The position numbers were made by a program, and so were the translations under genes. Positions 9,262 through 14,101 of a DNA stretch of 14,101 nt are shown here, one piece after another (position 1 is the stretch's first letter; every line of letters starts with the position of its first letter). The stretch covers positions 1 through 14,101 of the forward strand of contig UZAE01001293.1 of assembly GCA_900617975.1 (NCBI GenBank). The letters run 5' to 3'. The stretch is from Rodentolepis nana. Its lineage: Eukaryota > Platyhelminthes > Cestoda > Cyclophyllidea > Hymenolepididae. The notes under the pieces are model-generated. The model was not told the origin of the DNA and searched no databases. It worked only from the letters and a program-made list of their open reading frames with translations.

Positions 9262-11213
9262 AAACATCTCCTTCACAGCTAATTAATCTCTTTTAATCGA
9301 CTGATGTCCTTCTCGCAGTGTTGGATTTAATCAATACTGCCAAGACTATAATGAAGCCGCTTACACTCGTTTAAGTCTATGAATACGATTAACTAATGTA
9401 AATAGAATTTGTGTCTTAAACCATATTTGTTGCACTTTGAAGTTAGGGCAAATTAGTAAAGTGTAAGGTTGGGAGAAGTGTGGTGGCATAAAGTGATCGA
9501 GATTGACGTGATGTTGTTTTTTTCCACCTAAGTCTATTTAGTAAACTAAGCTAAATATTGCTCAAATGCACAAAAGTACATTATTCCGCATCCTCAAAGC
9601 TCCCTAGATAGTAATAAGTACTAAATGAGGCCATATTTTTATTGTAAAAGTGGGAAGTAGTGGTCTAGTTCAGTTGGAGTTAAAATATTGTACTCTCGAT
9701 TTAATTTCATCATTTTTCCATGAAGTTTGAGCCTGTTTCAATAAAATTTGTAAGTTATTTGATAAAGTGATGCTTTTTAATCCTTCATATTGAATTTTAT
9801 TCGATGGAGAAATTTTAGACCTTCGTACTTTTTCCAAAGGAAAAGCAACGATTGCTGCATCGAATGGGTGTGTGTGTAAGAAAAGTGTTAGCTTACACTC
9901 ACACACATACACACACAACAACGTAGTTACAAGTCCAAAATTCGTCTCAATCTTGTTTTTTTAAGCTCGTAAAAATTCTGCGCGTATTAAAAATTGGTAT
10001 GGTAGTTTGTGCCTAGCCATGGTTTAGACAATACTTCAGGGTTTGGAATACGAAATCTATGCTAACTTCCACCATAACAAATCTCTACACCTTGAGTGAA
10101 CGCAGGTTATGGGGAGCTCTACAAACGCAAAGCATTTAATTAACGTACCTTTGATATGTTAAAACCATAAGCTAATGAAATGAATGTTAAAAAAGAAGAA
10201 ATAAGGCTGCGAAATGAAATCCTCTTGATTAACTAAGACCTGTCAACAATATTTGACAAGCATTTGCTGCCAATCAGGCGCGACTGATAATAAAATAAGC
10301 ATTTTGAAAATTGATCTACTCATCCATTAATATGTCATAGTCAGAGTTCAAAAATTATACGAAATAGAACTCTTGGGTACCACGATTTTGTTCTCCGTAT
10401 CCATATATGGCGCCCTTCCTTTCATTGGTTGTTTGACTTTCTACTATCCAATGTCGTTTGTTTCTCGCAATTAAGATTTTAAAGAAAAGTGTTTTTGGTT
10501 CTACTGTGAGAATTATTGATGTCCTCTGGCATAAGTAATCACAGTTTATGAATCAATTAAAATGTGGGTAAAAAGTCTAATTCATCCTTTGCATATTCAT
10601 TCACTTCACTAGGGAATACTTGTCTTAATAAAGGAATCTGGAAGATGACCGAAATTGGACAAGTTGCTTGAACTTAATTATTACATAAAGTACGTTATTT
10701 TATGTACTAGATGAAATCTTACTGTAGGAAGCAGAGTAAAAACATGTATGTCCATACAAGAGTAAGTGGGAAATCTTATATTGAGAGTGATTTGAAACCG
10801 CAAGTTTGGTTAAGCGACGCTATAAGTTGTAATTAAGACGTGTTCAAAAGCAGGTTACTTTAACATTAGTAATTAGTGGCAAAATATGGGATTTCATTCC
10901 TCCAATTAACTAATGAAGTAATTATAATGGGCCTCTTGAAGATTTGGGATTGATTGGCTACCTCAGTAGACATGACTATTGCAGTGGGAAGGATTTAAAT
11001 CAATGAGAACAGGAAATAGAGTCATCTGTTTCATATGCCAAAGGTTCTGCTTATATAATTTTGTGTTACCCACCTAGAACCTCGATATATTCCGCTTTTC
11101 TCTCTACTTATTTATATTTCAAGAAATTTCCATGACCTTAAGAACAGCCACCATGTGAAAGCTCCAGATGAATTTCTATTTCTCTATACGTAATAAACTT
11201 GTCCTCGTTTCAG
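9262..11213. other. Non-coding or intronic AT-rich DNA
   Basis: No exon with both splice signals and a sensible protein was found. A GT/CA inverted repeat lies at 9868-9906, listed separately. Confidence 0.4.
9868..9906. repeat. GT/CA microsatellite pair forming an imperfect hairpin
   Basis: GTGTGTGTGTAAG (9868-9880) is followed after 11 bases by CTTACACTCACACAC (9892-9906). The arms pair through the non-repeat CTTAC/GTAAG portion with a two-base bulge, so the pairing is more than two facing dinucleotide repeats. The CA run continues to about 9920. Confidence 0.75.
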
Positions 11214-11343
11214 TTTGATTCTTGCATCTGACTCAGGAGAGTACTATGCTTCGTCGCAGCTGAACGACTTTGAAACGTTAGTCGACAATATTCCAAAGGC
11301 CTCAGCTTTGGGCTATAAAAGCCTAAGTAGCGCTACGCGTCAG
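11214..11343 (+). CDS. Hypothetical protein, exon 7 of the plus-strand gene (best-supported plus-strand exon)
   Basis: A strong acceptor (pyrimidine-rich CTTGTCCTCGTTTCAG, ending 11213) and a good donor (CAG|GTAATT at 11344) enclose 130 bases clearly richer in G+C than the flanks. One phase is open for 43 codons; it begins LILASDSGEYYASSQLNDFE and ends ALGYKSLSSATRQ. The segment between is probably helical and acidic. The product is probably soluble here, with no membrane segment. I do not recognise a family. The phases are 2 on entry and 0 on exit. The minus strand is also partly open across the same bases but lacks comparable splice sites. Splice signals, composition and length together make this more likely coding than chance. 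Confidence 0.45.
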
Positions 11344-11435
11344 GTAATTAGGGCCATTAACTTCTGAAAAGAAAGTCATTTTCTGCTTCTGACATATTCG
11401 CAGTATTTCAACTCATTCTCTAGCTAAACTTGCAG

Positions 11436-11471
11436 GCCCCAAACAAATATCGAACCGTAGTTTGGACATAA
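11436..11471 (+). CDS. Hypothetical protein, candidate terminal exon 8 of the plus-strand gene
   Basis: A 92-base intron (11344-11435, GTAATT...CTTGCAG) would lead into APNKYRTVVWT and a TAA at 11469-11471, in phase 0 as required. A rival acceptor at about 11402 gives YFNSFSS and a stop instead. I noticed no canonical AATAAA in the next several hundred bases, so a terminal exon is plausible but not proven. Confidence 0.3.
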   Translation, partial: APNKYRTVVWT

Positions 11472-12129
11472 TTGCAGTTTTATTACACTTGGTGTGTCAG
11501 TAGAAACGACTGAAATTTGAAAGTTCGTGATAATCCAAAAGTCGCAAGTAAAATTTGGTTCCAACTGAACGGTTTTGGGACATTTTCGGGAGTATTTTAG
11601 GAAGATATCGTGTTTTTGCCTCATTTCGCCACTCATAAATTGGCATATTTTTAGTTCTGGATTTTAGTAAGAAGTATGTTTAGGATAATATTTGATTATG
11701 AGAGTATTGGAGAAGAGGAAACAGCTTATGAAACTCATAGCAGAGAACTTTATGCCAGTGTTCCATTAGAGTTTTAACTGTGCTCATGTACCCTATCTTG
11801 ATTATTATTCCACACCGCTTGTCTCCACTGAGGTGTATTCCCCTTAATTTAAAATGCTCAAAATAGTAACATCCGAGGGAACTGTGTATGAGGTGGGTAT
11901 CGAGGAATTAAGAGTGTAATTCAGATGTGTTTCGTAGACTATCTACACTACTCATGTTTGAACTCAGTTTTAGTATAAACATGGATAAAAGTACAACTTG
12001 TTAGGAATAATCTTTGAGGACACTCATTCCAACTCCCACCTTTTCCAACCGTCGATTTTGTTTGAGGCATAGCGTCCTTCATTACTTAGACTCAATCAGT
12101 ACGATTGGCTATTGCCCTCTTTAAAGGAC

Positions 12130-12144
12130 GGGGGGGGGAGGGGG
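12130..12144 (+). repeat. Poly-G run (G9-A-G5)
   Basis: Nine Gs, one A and five Gs stand in a strongly AT-rich setting. The run might allow quadruplex-like stacking, but the G blocks are not separated into four tracts. Length error in the assembly is likely at such runs. Confidence 0.8.
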
Positions 12145-12457
12145 TGCACTGATGGATATGAAATTCGTAACCTCCTACTTCACAGATCATCACGGTACCA
12201 ACTACGCCATTGAGCCTGACTGCCATAACTCTGGAAATTTCAAAATACTGCGACTAATATTCGTATTGAATTTTGGCTATTAAAAAGCAGTACTTATATC
12301 CAGATTAAGATTCGTGTTATTGATTTGGCTGAGAAGCATATTATGAAATTTCTCAACCCGCTTAAATTCTAATGAAAGTAATATCATCAGATATAATATT
12401 TGTGCTTATCTTTTTTGTTTCTTTTGTGGATCGCTTGATGTGAGAAAATGAAGCAGG

Positions 12458-12543
12458 CTCGCACACACACACGCACACACAGAGATCAAGAAGGCAAATA
12501 TGGTAGCTGTTGACTCGACTGGTGCTGGTGTGTGCGGTGCGAG
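12458..12543. repeat. CA-microsatellite inverted repeat with 16 paired bases
   Basis: Left arm CTCGCAC (12458-12464) pairs with GTGCGAG (12537-12543), and CGCACACAC (12472-12480) pairs with GTGTGTGCG (12528-12536). A seven-base bulge (ACACACA) lies on the left, and the loop is 47 bases. All 16 pairs are Watson-Crick, and the CTCGC/GCGAG part lies outside simple CA repetition. Confidence 0.75.
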
Positions 12544-12701
12544 TGAATTTCTCTCTGGTGCGTTTGAGTTGTGTTATAATGTTAAAATTTGAGAGAGATT
12601 TTTGAGTTAGTGAGCGATCACATAAACTACACTGCTTTCTCAATTCTCATTCGCACGCATATTATATGCTAAATGAATGCACAAATATAAATTAGGCAGT
12701 G

Positions 12702-12741
12702 CTAGATCAGAGAGAGAGAGACAGAGAGAGAGACGATCTAG
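12702..12741. repeat. GA microsatellite framed by a 7-base inverted repeat
   Basis: CTAGATC (12702-12708) and its exact reverse complement GATCTAG (12735-12741) flank a 26-base GA-rich purine tract with two Cs, forming a stem with a purine loop. Confidence 0.75.
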
Positions 12742-14087
12742 TTTACTTTGACCGTAATTGCTGTGGTTCTTGACTTCCCATTACGCTCTCTTAGACTCTG
12801 TATGTCTCGATTCTTATGAATCCTTCTTTGTCCATATTCTGATTGCCTATTCGTCTTTCACTCAATTCATTAACTCATATCCTGCGTGACCCAGAACCTT
12901 CCCAAGAGGATGGTAGCAAGCATTAATAACTGCTTTCCTCCCAGAGAGCGTTGCCTATACCCTCCTTTTTCATTCCTTTTACAGTGTATAGGTAAACGGA
13001 TCAATTGTGATCCACGAATAAACCATATCGTTATCTTAATTTCTAGTCGCCTGAATTTCCCCCGGTCATCGAATAGAAGTATAGGAAAATGGAGAACCTC
13101 ATTAGTAAAGTGAAGAAACCAAAATATGCTGATTAATCAATAAATTATAAATTTAACAAGCAAAGTACTGATAATACTAACTCGGAGCAAGAAAACAAAG
13201 ATTGTGGTTTTCAATAGATACGGTGTTTTCAAAGATACTAATATAAGAAGTACCTAAGAAGATAAATTTAAACGTAATTGTAATGAAATCTTCGTTAGAC
13301 TATTACTTTTAACCGCATTGGCTCCACTGTAACAAATAATTATGCATGGATATTAATCAAGAATTGATGTATTTAATGTTTCATGCCAACTTTCAAGAAC
13401 TTATCAGGAGAATTATTAGTCTACCTTGATCCGGAGCTGAATTATTACTAATTCTTTAAAAGTGTCTCTTCGAAACAAGTCTTAAACAAATGTGAATTGT
13501 CTGCCCTTGTAGCAGAAATTGTAATTTCTTTCCGCACAGAACAGTAAAGTTAATATTTTCAGAATAAATAAGGAGATAAGTGTGAGATGTGCTAACTACA
13601 ACTGTCACAACATGATCACTCCCACACTCTCAATGTGAATGAGAGTTCAAAGACCATTTTGTATCAATTCCCATGTGGAATGTGACAACGCAAATTCATG
13701 TAATAAATATCACACACACTTTTCTTTCAAATGGAGTGAAATTAAGCAGCGATGAATCAGAGTTCAAATGAAAAGGGATAAGGTCAAAGTATAAATGCCG
13801 AAATATTGTATGAAACCTACGGCCTCAATTAGAGCACGCGGTGAGAATATATCTTTTTACTCTCCTGGACTGCTTCGTGCCAAGAAGTTGTTTAACGATT
13901 GTGTGCTACTCTCCTTGTCAAAAGCAAGTTACAATCATAAGTGGGTTGAAGAATAGAGCAAAAGTATTGCCCAAATGCGTGACAGATATACATTTAAACA
14001 AAATGAGATAGCTCTTCATTCAACCACCTTTTGTAACTAATTATAGTGCACATCGGCTACTAAACAACTGGATTTACTGATTAAATC

Positions 14088-14101
14088 GGGAGGAGGGGGG
14101 G
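14088..14101 (+). repeat. G-rich run at the window edge
   Basis: GGGAGGAGGGGGGG occupies the last 14 bases. A sequence that stops inside a G homopolymer suggests an assembly or read-quality break, not a biological border. Confidence 0.7.

Larger units (their letters stand above)
11472..14101. other. Distal non-coding region
   Basis: I see no supported gene. The stretch holds a poly-G run, CA and GA microsatellites, and a patch at 12985-13113 with a strong acceptor and 42 open codons (see findings). The remainder is AT-rich without recognisable structure. Confidence 0.4.

Noticed and set aside
11310..11326. TATA-box-like GGCTATAAAAGCC.
   Set aside because: It lies within the best plus-strand exon and reads as ordinary codons (Gly-Tyr-Lys-Ser).
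12362..12643. Minus-strand 93-codon ORF with a Val-Cys repeat.
   Set aside because: It is a translation of the CA microsatellite; the remainder has no recognisable domain.
13836..13856. An 11-base match (GCACGCGGTGA) to the core of miR-124 as remembered.
   Set aside because: The seed before it differs (AGAGCAC), and I find no flanking arm able to form a proper precursor hairpin.

Overview
This window looks like AT-rich nuclear DNA from an animal. Coding sequence is broken into short exons by GT-AG introns, and there is no operon structure, no long prokaryotic-type ORF, no recognisable rRNA or tRNA gene, and no transposon protein. Bases look roughly one-third G+C by eye, with the supported exons standing out as richer patches. 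The one recognisable protein is a docking-protein (DOK/FRS2/IRS-type PTB) adaptor, a metazoan receptor-tyrosine-kinase signalling family. The style (short exons, AT-rich introns, few repeats) would suit an invertebrate such as a flatworm, but nothing here fixes the phylum.

Layout. Positions 1-2287 hold no gene I can support. Positions 2288-3947 on the minus strand carry the last two exons of the DOK-like gene, joined in phase across a 573-base intron. They encode the end of the PTB domain and a long disordered tail with one clear Tyr-Asp-x-Val-Pro docking motif and proline-rich SH3-type stretches. The PH domain and first part of the PTB domain are not convincingly present. A tantalising but phase-incompatible fragment lies at 4085-4174.

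From about 4980 to 11471 the plus strand contains a series of small GC-richer islands. Several are bounded by good splice signals; the best are 11214-11343 and 7244-7321. Eight of them can be joined into one 540-base reading frame (179 residues) with compatible phases throughout. Four of its seven donors are weak, I recognise no family in the product, and I assembled it by hand, so it is a hypothesis. If real, it is a divergent or nested neighbour of the DOK-like gene.

From 11472 to the end I see non-coding sequence with microsatellites. Two of these sit in inverted-repeat contexts, as does a third at 9868-9906. The window stops in a poly-G run.
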